The notes under the pieces: model-generated | What the model was told of the DNA's origin: nothing | What the model saw: only the letters and a program-made list of their open reading frames with translations | Database searches by the model: none | Position numbers and translations under genes: made by a program | Shown here: in pieces, positions 63,925 to 64,000 of the stretch | Position numbering within the stretch: the first letter of the stretch is position 1 | How the letters are laid out: each line of letters begins with the position of its first letter | From: Undaria pinnatifida | Lineage: Eukaryota; Sar; Phaeophyceae; Laminariales; Alariaceae | DNA length: 64,000 bases | Assembly (NCBI GenBank): GCA_012845835.1 | Contig: JABAKD010000027.1 | Coordinates: forward strand, 11,440,649-11,504,648 | Direction of reading: 5' to 3'

Positions 63925-64000
63925 GTTTGGGTAAGCTGTTGGTAAACCTCTTGCAAGTAGTTAAACGGACTATTGATAATACCCCACTAATACCTCAACA
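63925..64000 (+). repeat. D-family repeat, copy 3 (runs off the right edge)
   Basis: GGTTTGGGTAAGCTGTTGGT AAACC ... ACGGACTATTGATAATACCC ... AATACCTCAACA matches copies 1 and 2. Confidence 0.6.

Overview
Eukaryotic nuclear DNA. Nothing looks prokaryotic: reading frames join only through GT-AG introns with matching phases, and non-coding DNA is full of short terminal-inverted-repeat (TIR) elements and minisatellites. The polytopic C-terminal domain described below reminds me of very large surface proteins of stramenopiles (brown algae, oomycetes); that placement is from memory and tentative.

Main reading: most of the window (about 91 to 49,185, minus strand) looks like one giant split gene, or two fused or adjacent halves of one, read right to left. 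From its 5' side it has two cysteine-rich module exons (49,012-49,185 and 47,437-47,565), a 13-kb Thr/Pro/Ser-rich exon (33,773-46,929), a broken stretch (33,348-33,772), more Thr/Pro-rich coding ending in a third cysteine module (32,087-33,347), a 63-bp linker exon (29,414-29,476), a 19.4-kb Pro/Ala/Gly-rich exon of 195-bp repeats (9,343-28,764), then eight small exons (879-9,091) encoding a multi-pass membrane domain and a possible terminal exon (91-282). Module exons all have phase-1 boundaries, and every junction proposed in the membrane domain keeps the frame. The product would be about 12,000 residues: a mucin-like extracellular stalk on a polytopic membrane anchor. The 5' end with the expected signal peptide was not found.

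The long exons show recent expansion: a 195-bp unit in 780-bp and 1,755-bp higher-order repeats, four near-identical 1,584-bp copies, and a 1,101-bp repeat. Two breaks matter: one extra G in a G-run near 16,310, and the multi-frameshift stretch at 33.35-33.77 kb. A 500-N gap (19,839-20,338) does not fit the repeat lattice and is probably a placeholder.

From 49.2 kb to the right end I can support no complete gene. That region holds several families of short dispersed repeats: a ~265-bp TIR element (A), a ~255-bp TIR element (B, twice nested inside A), a family carrying a conserved short reading frame (C), a ~75-bp repeat partly tRNA-like (D), and a ~135-bp family (E), plus minisatellites and unrecognised sequence.
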